Source: Zygnema cylindricum (taxonomy: Eukaryota; Streptophyta; Zygnematophyceae; Zygnematales; Zygnemataceae). From it: a stretch of 64,000 bases of DNA. This document shows, one piece after another, positions 54,065-63,071 of this stretch. The position numbers were made by a program, and so were the translations under genes. Location: contig JBBHKE010001759.1 of assembly GCA_037447655.1 (NCBI GenBank), positions 1-64,000 on the forward strand. Direction: 5' to 3'. The number at the start of each line of letters is the position of its first letter. Position 1 is the first letter of the stretch. The notes under the pieces were generated by a model, which was given only the letters and a program-made list of their open reading frames with translations, had not been told where the DNA came from and searched no databases.

Positions 54065-55045
54065 CTAAAATCGAAAGATGAGCGGGTCCTTTGTGATTCC
54101 GAGGACCAGCTCCGTGGTCCCAGCCGATGTGAAAAAGCGGGTAGCGGACGCTTGAAGCTTGTCTGCTGTCAGACCAAGCTTAGGAGCAAATCCGGATCCG
54201 AGGATCACGAGTTTGGCCCCGGTGTCCATGAGAGGAAGAGTGGGGTGAACACCGTTCACTGAGAATGATCCACGAGAGTTATCAAGGAAAAAAATATGGG
54301 GATCAAGATTAAGACGCTCTTCCGTAGTAACCGGTTGAACCTCTGAAAGACTGCGGTTTAACTGCAGAGCCCTCAAAGCGGCTGTAGCTGCGACCTCATC
54401 AACGAGAGGAAGGGCTTTCGGTACATCCTCCAACATCGCTGAAAGAATACTTAATCGCTCCTTTACTTGATGAGCCTCATGAACAGTGCCATCCAATATG
54501 GTTAGTGCCTCTGCCGCGATGGTAAGAGCGGTTTCCGGTAGGGAAGGCAGAGGCTCTTTTGCAAATGAGATTGGGACACGAGAATTTTGTAATTTGCCCA
54601 CTCGATTATGGTCTGCTGAGCCCTTTTCAAATGTAGCTACCCGTTTTTGGACGGTGGAATCCTGAAGGGTTCGCCCGGCCAACGACGGCATATGGACAAC
54701 GGTCTTAGCCATCCCAGTAAACTGGGGTTTCATTTCCGCCATGAAAGGTGCAAATTGCTCTTTCATCATGGCCGCCATCATGGCTTGAAGATCGGCTTTC
54801 TCTCTCTCTCTACGAGAGATCTTAAGAGGAGCTTCCTCTTTCCATGTCTCCTTAGGCAGAGTGATTGGTTTCGCAGAACGGGCCGAAATTCTACCGTTTT
54901 TTATCTGATTTTGATAAGTGAAATTAGGGTCTTTCATATGGCATCGATGGACATAATGTCCCTTTTGGTGGCAATGATTGCGAGTGGCCGCCTAGTCACG
55001 ACACATGCGGTCATCGTGCCCGGTTTTTCCACATCGAAAACACAT
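54065..55045 (-). pseudogene. G2 zinc knuckle and aspartic protease
   Basis: Minus strand. Knuckle CFRCGKTGHDDRMC (55001-55042, CCHC), a TAG, then a degenerate second knuckle HCHQKGHYVHRC lacking the first Cys. The frame 54937-54065 follows: a methionine-rich helix ADLQAMMAAMMKEQFAPFMA, a linker, and VNGVHPTLPLMDTGAKLVIL with the retropepsin D-T-G. The frame ends shortly after LVG-DVIF at a TGA that G1 shares, about 150 bp before the methyltransferase ATG. Confidence 0.83.
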
Positions 55046-55149
55046 ACGGTTTCCGGGACTAACAGGTGGAGTTCCAATGGCTGGCGTCTTCTGGGCCTAT
55101 TGGGAGGCCATGGGTTTTTAGGTGGAGGAGGAGATGGATTAACCGGTTC

Positions 55150-55965
55150 TCAGTGAGGAGTTTTGGAACGCTCATAGGCGTCCCACCACGATGTGTGCAT
55201 CTCATACTCTAGCGCGTATTGAGCGGCTTGCTCAAAGGTGAATTTCAGTCCATACATCTGGCTGAGGTGGTTTTGGATAAACCTCTTTGATGGAACTGGA
55301 AAGTGTCCCACAAATTTCTAGACAGCCTCCGCATCGGACATGAGGATTGGTAATGCCTCTCGCAGAGTTTCCATCCGAGCTCGCAAGGCGGAAGCAGTTT
55401 CACCTGGCCTACGTTCGAAGTTCATCATCTCTTTGATCTGATCCGGATTTTGCATCCGGTACTCCTCTTGGAGGATGTCAAACATGACGGACAGAGGGTC
55501 ACGTAAAGGAATGGTTCCCCCCGCTCTAGCTGGGACCGCCGCCCAGGCATCCACTGCATAATGACGAGGGACCTCGGAGATAGCGGGATACAACCCGTCC
55601 CCAATAGCAACTAATACCGTCGGTCTCGCAGCCTGATATGGGATATTCACTTGGCCGAGGACTTCTGGTAACCCCGCAAACGGAGCCACGTACTCTCTCA
55701 TCGCAAGAACATCCTCGTACTTGCGAGTGTAGAGAGTGAGGGCCGTACCACGGAGGTATCGACCGAGAAGGGAAAAAGCGACATGGAGGTCAAACCTATC
55801 TTGATATCTAAATGTTAAATCCCTCATTTCCGTGTCGTATAACTTACGAAAATGCGATAAGGACATGTTGTCCTTTAATTCGGAAAAGCACAATTGCATT
55901 TTACTCATGGATCCCTCTGACGAGGAAGCCATGTTGTAAAGAGGAGGATAAGCCGGTTGTGCCAA
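55150..55965 (-). pseudogene. G2 gag capsid region
   Basis: Frame 55965-55318 with one TAG (55318-55320), then open to about 55154. Blocks: LSHFRKLYDTEMRDLTFRYQ, ILQEEYRMQNPDQIKEMMNF, RRPGETASALRARMETLREA and FTFEQAAQYALEYEMHTSWW. The pattern of a retrotransposon capsid with a major-homology-like RPGE region is recognisable, not a specific family. A serine-rich N-terminal extension (about 56146-55970) lies in another frame. A proline-rich stretch leads to the zinc knuckle. Confidence 0.72.
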
Positions 55966-56149
55966 AAGTTGGGCTCGCTGGGAACCTACGAGTGTGAGGA
56001 GTGGGAAAGGTTTCCTCCGGAAAGTCTTCTTCGGTCCCCTCTAGGTATGACCTAGATGAAACCGAGGACAATGATGACGTAGATGTGAGACTAGACCGCA
56101 CTGATGGCGATCTGCGATCCGCAATTAGATCGGATGTGGTCAACAATTC

Positions 56150-57650
56150 AGGAAATCCGAAGGATTTAACTGCGGAGGACGATAGAGTGTACCTCCTCGG
56201 GTGGACCCGGATAAATATTGAAGGTTATCCCAATCTGTGGGCATAAACAAAGGGGAAAACCCTGACTACAATAATGAAATGTTTCGCACGACCTAACCGA
56301 GATGCAACACGTGTCAGACCAATCCACTCATCCAGTCAACACACTCAGTCACTATCAAGACCCGATGGTCATATCTAGCAAGAAGTCGGTTTACCAAAAC
56401 CTCTACCCTGCAAACAGTTGGCAAGGCCAAAGGGCCAGATCTATAAAAACAAGAAAATGGCTATCCAGGCACCTTTGGGTGCAGATCTACAACAACACAG
56501 CCGGGAAAAGGTCTACACAGTGCCACCCACGGCAAGATCTAGGAAGAAATCCCACTCCTGATAGTCACACGAAAATCCAAGGCCACTTAGGGCCAGATAG
56601 CATGCAGGGAAAGCAGGAAAATGCCAATGCTCAATAAGAAAGGTTCACAATGGAACCAATCCACACCGCTCCCCTACACGCGTGTCTACACGAAATCGGA
56701 ACGCTCCTGCACCCGCAAGGCATCGACTACTTACAGACACCTTTAGTACTCTGGTGAGCACTAAGGGTGAACCGAACTTGTTCGAAGCAAGTCGGGTTTT
56801 GCAAAGCTCCCGAGGATAAAATTTGCTCCACGAAATTCGCTCCACGCAACGTCTCCCAAAATAACCCTCCGTACAGTGAAGATGTACGCCGTGGAATGTT
56901 AGGGAACCAATGGAAGGGAAAAAAATAACGTTGGGTGGATGAAAAATAACCAATAAGAAGCACAAAGGTGATAGATAGGAAAAAAGTGTTAGAATAAAGT
57001 CGTAGGCCGCTCAAACTCTAGATATACAGCCAATCTGGTGACCACAATACTCAAAAGCCAGCGGCCAACCCTAATTCCACTTGAAAAATCCTAATTCCAC
57101 TTGAAAAATCCTAATTCCAAAGCCAAACCCTAATTCTAGACGGCTAAAACTCAAAATCTGCAGCCAAGGAATAGAAGGATACCGTCCTAAGGACTAGAAT
57201 CAAAAGGAATAAACCCTAAATCTGCTGCAACCCTAATTCTGCAGCCAAAACCCTAATTCTGCCTCCAAACCCTAATTCTGCAGATTAACCCTAATTCTGC
57301 AGATTAACCCTAAATTTGATACAAAATTTAGGTTTAACACTAAAGCCAAGAAATATAGTGGTGACAGAATAAGAGACAAAGATTAAAAGAAAGAAATAGC
57401 GGAAACAAAAACAAAATGTTTTTTTTTTCTTTTTTTTTTTATAAAATAAAATTTATAAAATTAATTAATTTTGTAATATTTTTATTTCAAAGCAAAACTG
57501 AAAACGAAATGTAATTTGGAAAGAAAATAGAAGAGACCAAGCTATGAATTAAAACTGAAAATGAAAGGTGATATTTTTTTCTTTTATAAAATAAATTTGA
57601 TATTTTTAATAATTTAATTCAAATAAAAGCTTTTGAAATGCGAAGTCTTT
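56150..57650 (-). other. Leader of G2
   Basis: About 1.5 kb between LTR and gag with no recognised domain. It contains the telobox-like array (57067-57313), an A/T-rich low-complexity stretch (57400-57620) and a thymine run (57420-57441). No convincing primer site was found after the LTR. Small plus-strand frames here are out of the element's sense and look spurious. Confidence 0.45.
57067..57313. repeat. Telobox-like array in the G2 leader
   Basis: AACCCTAA occurs eight times in about 247 bp, mostly as AACCCTAATTCTGCAG units. The element-sense strand reads TTAGGGTT. Telobox motifs bind Myb-type telomere-repeat-binding factors in plants. Confidence 0.7.
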
Positions 57651-57654
57651 TGGA

Positions 57655-58756
57655 CAAGAATACTCAGCCACAAGGTAGCCACTAGGCTCTTGGGTCTTCA
57701 ACGTATTCTTTACAAGAGTTATCTCGTACGAAAGCAACGAAGCAAAATAAATAATTCCAACCAAAAACAAGGAAAACTCAAAATTCGGCCAAAATTCACC
57801 CTTCCATTCCCAACCGAAAATACAAACAACACAAAACAAACACCCAAACCGTCTAGCTGTCCGTGGGAAGGGCAGCCGGATCCGGATGCTTCTCCACACG
57901 AACTCCAATCCACCACTTCCCAAAAATGACACAAGTTGGAGGGAAACCTTCCGGACTTGGCTTTGAGCCGCGTGGATTAAAAGCGTGGGCAGAATTACAA
58001 AGGAGAATGTGCGTAAACTATCTAGCCTCTACAGCTAGCTAGCAAAAGAAAGGAAGAAACTTGAGCAATCGGTGAGAGAGAGAGCAAGAGAAAAGCTCCG
58101 CCGCCAAGAGAAAATTCTTGTCCAAAAGCTAGAAATTCTAAGTCTGAAAATGGACTAAGTATTAGCTACGCTACGCCTACGCAAACCCTAACCTAAGTCT
58201 AGGCTAGTTCACATGAAAGAACTACTTAGAATGTTGGCCAATAGGCGGCCAACATTGTCTGCCGCACGTTCCGCATAATCCACTGTCCGAGGGTAAAAAC
58301 CCTCCCTAACTACATGTATGCGCGAACCTACATGGGTTCGCGACTTAAATAAACATATGTATCGAAGCGTCGCCCGGAAATCGCGATACGCCTCCAAACG
58401 ATACTTCACGTCGATACTCCCCAAATCGCGTGCGTACGCACGAAACGAAACATATCGCACGAAATATATGGTATCGCACGAAATACTTGAAAAATGTGTA
58501 CCTGCGCACGAAACGACATGGTACCACGCACGAAATTAGTATTTGTTCTATTAGACGTGTACGCGAATCGCGTACACGTCAAACATAAATAAATCGCGGT
58601 CGCACGTGCGACCGAAAATCATACACGCACGCCGAAATATCGCGCGTGCATGCATGATATTGTGCGCGCGCGTCGGATATTTCCCGTGCGTGCACGATAT
58701 CGTGCATGCGTGCGAAATATCGTGCACGCGTGCTACCGATACCATGCGGCATGAGA
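57655..58756 (-). repeat. 5' LTR of G2
   Basis: It aligns with 39002-40153 from ACTCAGCCACAAGGTAGCC to CCGATACCATGCGGCATGA. The last 180 bp of the LTR found at 38819-39000 are missing or replaced here, so the LTR-leader boundary is uncertain. The LTR start (58560-58756) is very CpG-rich. Confidence 0.75.
58560..58750. promoter_or_regulatory. CpG-dense palindromic block in the G2 5' LTR
   Basis: Dozens of CpG lie in about 190 bp, with GCACGATATCGTGC, CGCGCGCGTCGG, GTACGCGAATCGCGTAC and repeats of CGTGCATG/CGTGCGTG. It is the presumed U3 start of a methyltransferase-encoding element. Confidence 0.5.
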
Positions 58757-59109
58757 GACTCCAACCAACTGTCGCATTAAGTTCAACCGAAGCGGAGTAT
58801 AGGGCTGCGTGTCATACGTCTAAGGCGACGATTTGGATTAAGGAGATACTTAGAGAATTGGGGATTACGATTGGATGCATGAAAATATTTTCTAGCAGTA
58901 TGAGTTCGATGGCGTTGGTAAAGAATCTAGTCTTTCACAAAAGGACAAAACGTATTAGGATTCAGTGGCACTTCATACGCGATTTGGTCACCGCAAAGGG
59001 AGTTGAATTTTTGTACGTTTCGAAGTTGGAGGAAGCCGCGAATATGTTTACGAAAGCCGCGAGTCATGATGTACTTTTGAGGGGAAAACCTAAATTAGGG
59101 TTGGTGTAA
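58757..59109 (+). pseudogene. Copia C RNase H end, after the G2 insertion
   Basis: It continues the frame left at 38818: LQPTVALSSTEAEYRAACHT (catalytic Glu), IWIKEILRELGITIG, then SSSMSSMALVKNLVFHKRTK where the usual DNQSA block (third catalytic Asp) is altered, and FIRDLVTAKGVEFLYV. TAA at 59107-59109 is the natural end, followed by a purine tract TTGAGAGGGGGA and the 3' LTR. Confidence 0.88.
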
Positions 59110-59133
59110 TGATTACAACTTTGAGAGGGGGAT

Positions 59134-59637
59134 TGTTAGATTCAATGTTGTAATGAGCTGTCGCGGTCTGTCGCGCGGCCAAATAATTTGTCATTTTGTT
59201 ATAGAGGGTGGTCTTGTTGGTTTGACATCATTATGTCTTTTATATCCTTTCGTAGATTCCTAGTCTCGCGTAGATTCGGTTTTGCGACGACCAGGTTTAA
59301 TTGTTGTTTGGTTTATACAGGTTTGTTTGGGTTGTAGGTTTAGGTATACTTTTGCGTTGTACTTAAGTTTTATGTTGTTTCGCGTGATGACGTATTTTTG
59401 ATTGGTACGCGCTTCGTGCGCACTTTAAGTTTCGTTTGGTTTTTAAAGTTTGATAGTGTGACGCTTGACTTGCAGTACTATGTACTGCAACTTAGAGGGA
59501 GGGAAACTTAACCTTTTGTTGGGAGAAAATGTCCGTGAAATATATTGGCTTTCATGGATAGCTTTTCTCTTGTCTGAATGTTTTATTTTTGCTTCCGTTG
59601 TAATCTTGCACTTTGCATTTTGTGTGAGATCCTATCA
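59134..59637 (+). repeat. 3' LTR of copia C
   Basis: TGTTAGATTCAATGTTG to GAGATCCTATCA, 504 bp, the partner of 25908-26411, followed by GCACC. Confidence 0.92.
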
Positions 59638-59646
59638 GCACCTAAC

Positions 59647-60005
59647 TGTAACAGCAATAGCGGATCAAACTTGTTTATAAAGGGTTTTTAAGGTGTTATG
59701 ATTATAGAGTACTAAATTTGGTAGACGTCTGCAAAAGAATCGCGCTATTTCGAGTTATATTTTAAAAGTTATAGCGATGGGTGTATTTAGGTGACAGCGT
59801 GGGGTCTAAATAACAAGTGGGTATCATTGAAACGGGTTAAGCGTCAAATTAGTACAGAAATTACGCGTGTACGTTTCATAAAGTTCTAATGAAACGTTTA
59901 GTATGCACGCTGGTTGGTTTCGTACAAATTTTAGTACGAAACGTCACTTTCACTTAAGGGAATATCGTAGGAAGTTAAGCGTGCGAAATTTGTTACGCAT
60001 GATCG
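59647..60005 (+). repeat. Truncated gypsy I family LTR
   Basis: TGTAACAGCAATAGCGG to GTTACGCATGATCG matches the first 360 bp of the gypsy I LTR, including the 10 bp inverted repeat. It breaks at the second palindrome. Copia C inserted 4 bp upstream of its start plus the duplication. Confidence 0.85.
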
Positions 60006-60231
60006 CCAATCCTAATTGAGGAAGGTTTGATACTGGCTCGACACAATGGAGCGGACATCTAGTAAATGCTGTCAGTAGACTTCTGCGTACATTTATTGGG
60101 ACCGCCTAATGGAATTATGTTGGAGAACTGTCCACTTTGGACTCCACACGTGTGTATCGCGTTGTAAGCTGGATTGCCAGTGCGCCGCTCATAGCCGTAT
60201 AAATTCGGTATTAGGCGCTTGTGTACACATC
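60006..60231. other. Unassigned DNA before the tRNA-like sequence
   Basis: No domain, LTR or repeat recognised. It might be the body of a tRNA-headed element on the other side or ordinary intergenic DNA. Confidence 0.3.
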
Positions 60232-60303
60232 GACCGGGTAGCTCAGTTCGTAGAGCTATTGTACGGTTTACACAGGTCCCGGGTTCGATCCCCGGCTTGG
60301 CCA
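60232..60303 (+). tRNA. tRNA-like sequence, probable pseudogene or SINE head
   Basis: 72 nt with a 7 bp acceptor stem (one mismatch, two G-T pairs), a perfect D stem GCTC/GAGC, A-box TAGCTCAGTTCG, a perfect T stem CCGGG/CCCGG with TTCGATC loop and B-box GGTTCGATCCC, and TTTT directly after (60304-60307) as a Pol III terminator. The anticodon arm is poor: position 33 is C, and only the inner part pairs, so the nominal anticodon GGT is not trusted. The end reads A, not encoded CCA. A 7 bp hairpin CCAAAGT-TAAC-ACTTTGG follows at 60308-60325. Confidence 0.5.
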
Positions 60304-60404
60304 TTTTCCAAAGTTAACACTTTGGCGCCCTTGCGATAAGTTGAATATCGCCGATTTCTAGTAAATTCTATCTTTAGACGCAAATTGAAACGAAACCTCT
60401 CAAA

Positions 60405-60582
60405 ACCGAGGAACTATAAGTATTACGTAAAATTACTATAGAATAAGCTACTGTAGAGTAAATTACTACACAATAAAGTATTGTACAATAAATTAGAATA
60501 AAGTATTGTACTGTACTATACTGTACAATAAAGTACTGTATAATAAATTACATTACAATAAAGTACTGTACAATACAGCAAT
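60405..60582. repeat. Minisatellite of AATAAAGTACTGTAC-like units
   Basis: About ten imperfect units of 14-20 bp built on AATAAAGTA(C/T)TGTACT and AATAAATTA, with many GTAC words. It is A/T-rich and non-coding. Confidence 0.65.
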
Positions 60583-60755
60583 TTAATGATTTCCATACCT
60601 TTTCGAACCAGGCCGTACTTTTTTCCTTTTCGTTTTTGTAAAACAACATATGCATAGAATTTGTCGAGATGCTCCAAGAGGTCTAGTCGTAACATTGACC
60701 GTCCAATTTTTTTTGTTTCCTCATCTGCGAAGCAGTCGGTCAATTCAGTCGGCAA
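60577..60755 (-). other. Unrecognised open stretch
   Basis: Minus-strand frame of about 60 codons before the minisatellite, with charged and aliphatic content (RSMLRLDLLEHLDKFYAYVV, QKRKGKKYGLVRKGMEI). It has no ATG at its start and no recognised motif. It could be a host exon remnant or chance. No function is proposed. Confidence 0.2.
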
Positions 60756-61251
60756 GTAACTACAACACAGTACAACGCCAATCGCTATTAGATTAAAGGA
60801 ATCAATAGGGCAAAAAAAATATAGTGTTTTTAACGCTAATTAGGAAAAAAAATCAAAAAAAACATATACACTAATAAATCCTTAAGTCTGCGTTCCATCA
60901 AACGAAAAGTGGGTTAGTTTACAAAAACCGACTCCTATCCGTATCATGACGTACCGCTTATTTTGTTTTTATACGCGAAAAATATTACAAAGAATCTTGC
61001 CAATATTCTCTAGAGGTCAAGGAGGTGACAATGACTGTTGAATATCTTTTCGCGAAGCATTCCCTTCGAAAGTTTCTGTAAATGGTGATGTCACTCATCA
61101 AGGTACATCACCATTTACGGGAAAAATTGAGCCACCACACGTTGGATAATGAACATATGTGTCAATACGGCAAGCAACGGAAATCAAAAAATTTCGCACA
61201 TGATACATCCATTCAAAAATCCTAACCGAAATCACAAAAGTAATCTCGTAA
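60756..61251. other. Unassigned DNA with a short perfect hairpin
   Basis: AT-rich, with no domain seen. It holds a 14 bp perfect inverted repeat GTAAATGGTGATGT/ACATCACCATTTAC (61078-61091 and 61105-61118) with a 13 nt loop. Confidence 0.45.
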
Positions 61252-62299
61252 TGAAACAGTAATAGCGGATCGAACTTGTCTATAAAGAGGTATTTATGTG
61301 TTATGATTATAGAGTACTGAATTTGGTAGACGTCCACGAAAGAATCACGCTATTTGGAGTTATATTTTAATAGTTATAGCGATGGGTGCATGTTGGTGAT
61401 AGCGTGGGGTATAAATAACAAGTGGGTATCATTGAAACAGGTTAAGGGTCAAATTAGTACCAAAATTTCGAGTGTACGTTTCATAAAGTTCTAATGAAAC
61501 GTTTAGTATGCACGGTGGTTCGTTTCGTACAAATTTTAGTATGAAACGTCACTTTCCCTTAAGGGAATTTCATAGGAAGTTTAGCATGCGAAATTTGTTA
61601 TGCACGATCGTACGAAGTCGCGTTTAGTTTGGCGCGCACTTTTGCACGTGAATGTAACGTAGTGAATCGTAAAGTTTGATTGGTTAGTAAATTGCTAAGT
61701 AGTTAGTAAGAGATTTCGCATGTTTTTGCATTTGTCAGTCTGAGTCCTTGCTGATCAATGATTGGCCAGGTAAAAGCCTGTTAAAACGCTTGCTGATCAA
61801 TGATTGGCCAGGTAAAAGCCTGTTAAAATGGAGCGTTCACTCTGGCATGGCTAGTCTAGGGCGTCCAGGGCGATGAGGGATAAATAGTGAAGTGTAAGAG
61901 GAGAGTAGACATTTTTTCATTTGGAAAAGTTTGTGGAAATTCCCACTGATCTTGGTCCTGAGCGATTAATAGCAAATTGGAGAAAAGGCATTTTTTGCAT
62001 TGAGATTCGATTAATACCAAATTGGAGAAAATGCATTTTTTGCATTGAAATCTCTTACTAACTTAATAGTGTTTTAATAGTTAAGAGATAGAATTATTAA
62101 GAGTGGAAAGTAGTGGAGGGTTGAGCCACGAGGGCAAGAGACTAAACTAATGTTATGTGGACAGAAGCTTCTTTTAATTTAATGTTTATCCTTATGTGAG
62201 TGTGGTCCAATGTGGATGTGTATTTTGCAATGTGTGGAATGTGTGGTTAGGATTGTTTGTAGTAATGGGATTTTCTGAGAGGTAGGAGATCCTGTTACA
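61252..62299 (+). repeat. 5' LTR of a second gypsy I element
   Basis: TGAAACAGTAATAGCGG (TGTAACAG elsewhere) to GATCCTGTTACA, 1048 bp. It is longer than the other gypsy I LTRs because of internal tandem duplications: CTTGCTGATCAATGATTGGC repeated at about 61750 and 61790, and the ATTAATACCAAATTGGAG region repeated at about 61965 and 62005. Confidence 0.88.
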
Positions 62300-62301
62300 T
62301 A

Positions 62302-62313
62302 TGGTATCGGAGC
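62302..62313 (+). other. Primer binding site of the second gypsy I element
   Basis: TGGTATCGGAGC, two bases after the LTR, as in the first copy. Confidence 0.85.
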
Positions 62314-63071
62314 TTTGGTTAGAAATCAAGGAGAAGTTTGCTCACCCGAAATCGATTGTCGTGACCGGTGAGGGTGCTCTAACCTGTGTCGGTAGAACCA
62401 CAATGTGAAGTGGTAGGGGATTGGAGGGAAACTCAGTGATCACACACCCAGCGGCCGCTAGTTTGATGTGGGGCGTGCTCAGGTCCTAAGGACTAAGGCA
62501 GGGTGGGCAATGTAGCCACCCCTGAAGCTCAGTCCAATTACCTAGAGGCCAAACAAACTTGCCTTCTTCTAGCAATGATTCATGTGAAGAGGGAGAGTTT
62601 TAAGCCATGAAGGGAAAGGGTTAGAGAGTAAAAGATCCTGATGTAGTGGGAAGTGGAAAATTTGCTAATGGAGGAGAAGGATTGTGGAGTACTTTACTTC
62701 TTCAAGAGCAAAGGAGTCCAGAAATGACTCAAAACTTTTCAAACCCTAAATTGTTACCTTTGATTGCTTTCAATTTTGCTATTGCAAAATTTGTGGTTAA
62801 ATCTTACCTTTGAGAGCTTTCAATTTTGCTGTTGCAAAATTTGTGGGGAAATTTTTACCTTTTGCTTCAATGTTGGGAAATTGAAATTTGAATTTGCACT
62901 AACTTACTGTCAATGTTTTTTTTTTATTACTCAGATTTTGACATTTTCATAGGATTCGTTAAGGAGAAGAAGTCTTGGATTGGAACAATCTTAGGACTTC
63001 AAATCTGCAACAAATTTTTTTGGGAAATTATATTTTGTTTTTCTTTTTGCTTGATTTCATTGTGTGATAAT
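62314..63071 (+). other. Leader of the second gypsy I element
   Basis: It is colinear with 29343-30140 of the first copy, without the 46 bp duplication there. It has no convincing coding frame. Confidence 0.6.

Larger units (their letters stand above)
38819..58756 (-). mobile_element. G2, gypsy element with a C5-DNA methyltransferase and a PHD finger
   Basis: The insertion in copia C is bounded by GACT on both sides (38815-38818 and 58757-58760). LTR ends are TGTCGTGC (plus strand, 38819) and GCATGAGA (58756; the other copy reads GCATGACA). Read on the minus strand: 5' LTR, leader with telobox repeats, gag, zinc knuckle, protease, methyltransferase, RT, RNase H, integrase, PHD finger, purine tract, LTR. 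The RT-RNase H-integrase order is Ty3/gypsy. It contains copia D and a solo copia LTR; without them it is about 11.1 kb. All open frames are broken, including catalytic residues of RT and integrase. Confidence 0.88.
25908..59637 (+). mobile_element. Copia C, host of the nested insertions
   Basis: 504 bp LTRs at 25908-26411 and 59134-59637 are flanked by the 5 bp duplication GCACC (25903-25907 and 59638-59642). The element order is gag, protease, integrase, RT, RNase H, so Ty1/copia. Its own sequence is split into three pieces by gypsy I (28370-36187) and G2 (38819-58756); removing both restores colinear reading at each junction. The two LTRs differ at about 30 positions by eye (about 6%), so the insertion is not recent. 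Confidence 0.9.

Noticed and set aside
54647-55156. 169-codon plus-strand frame
   Set aside because: It is antisense to the G2 zinc-knuckle and protease region, whose minus-strand reading has clear family motifs.
56302-56637. 111-codon plus-strand frame in the G2 leader
   Set aside because: Antisense to the element, composition polar and repetitive, no motif and no copy to compare.
60059-60304. Minus-strand frame beginning MAKPGIEPGT
   Set aside because: It is the translated complement of the tRNA-like sequence, a common annotation artefact.
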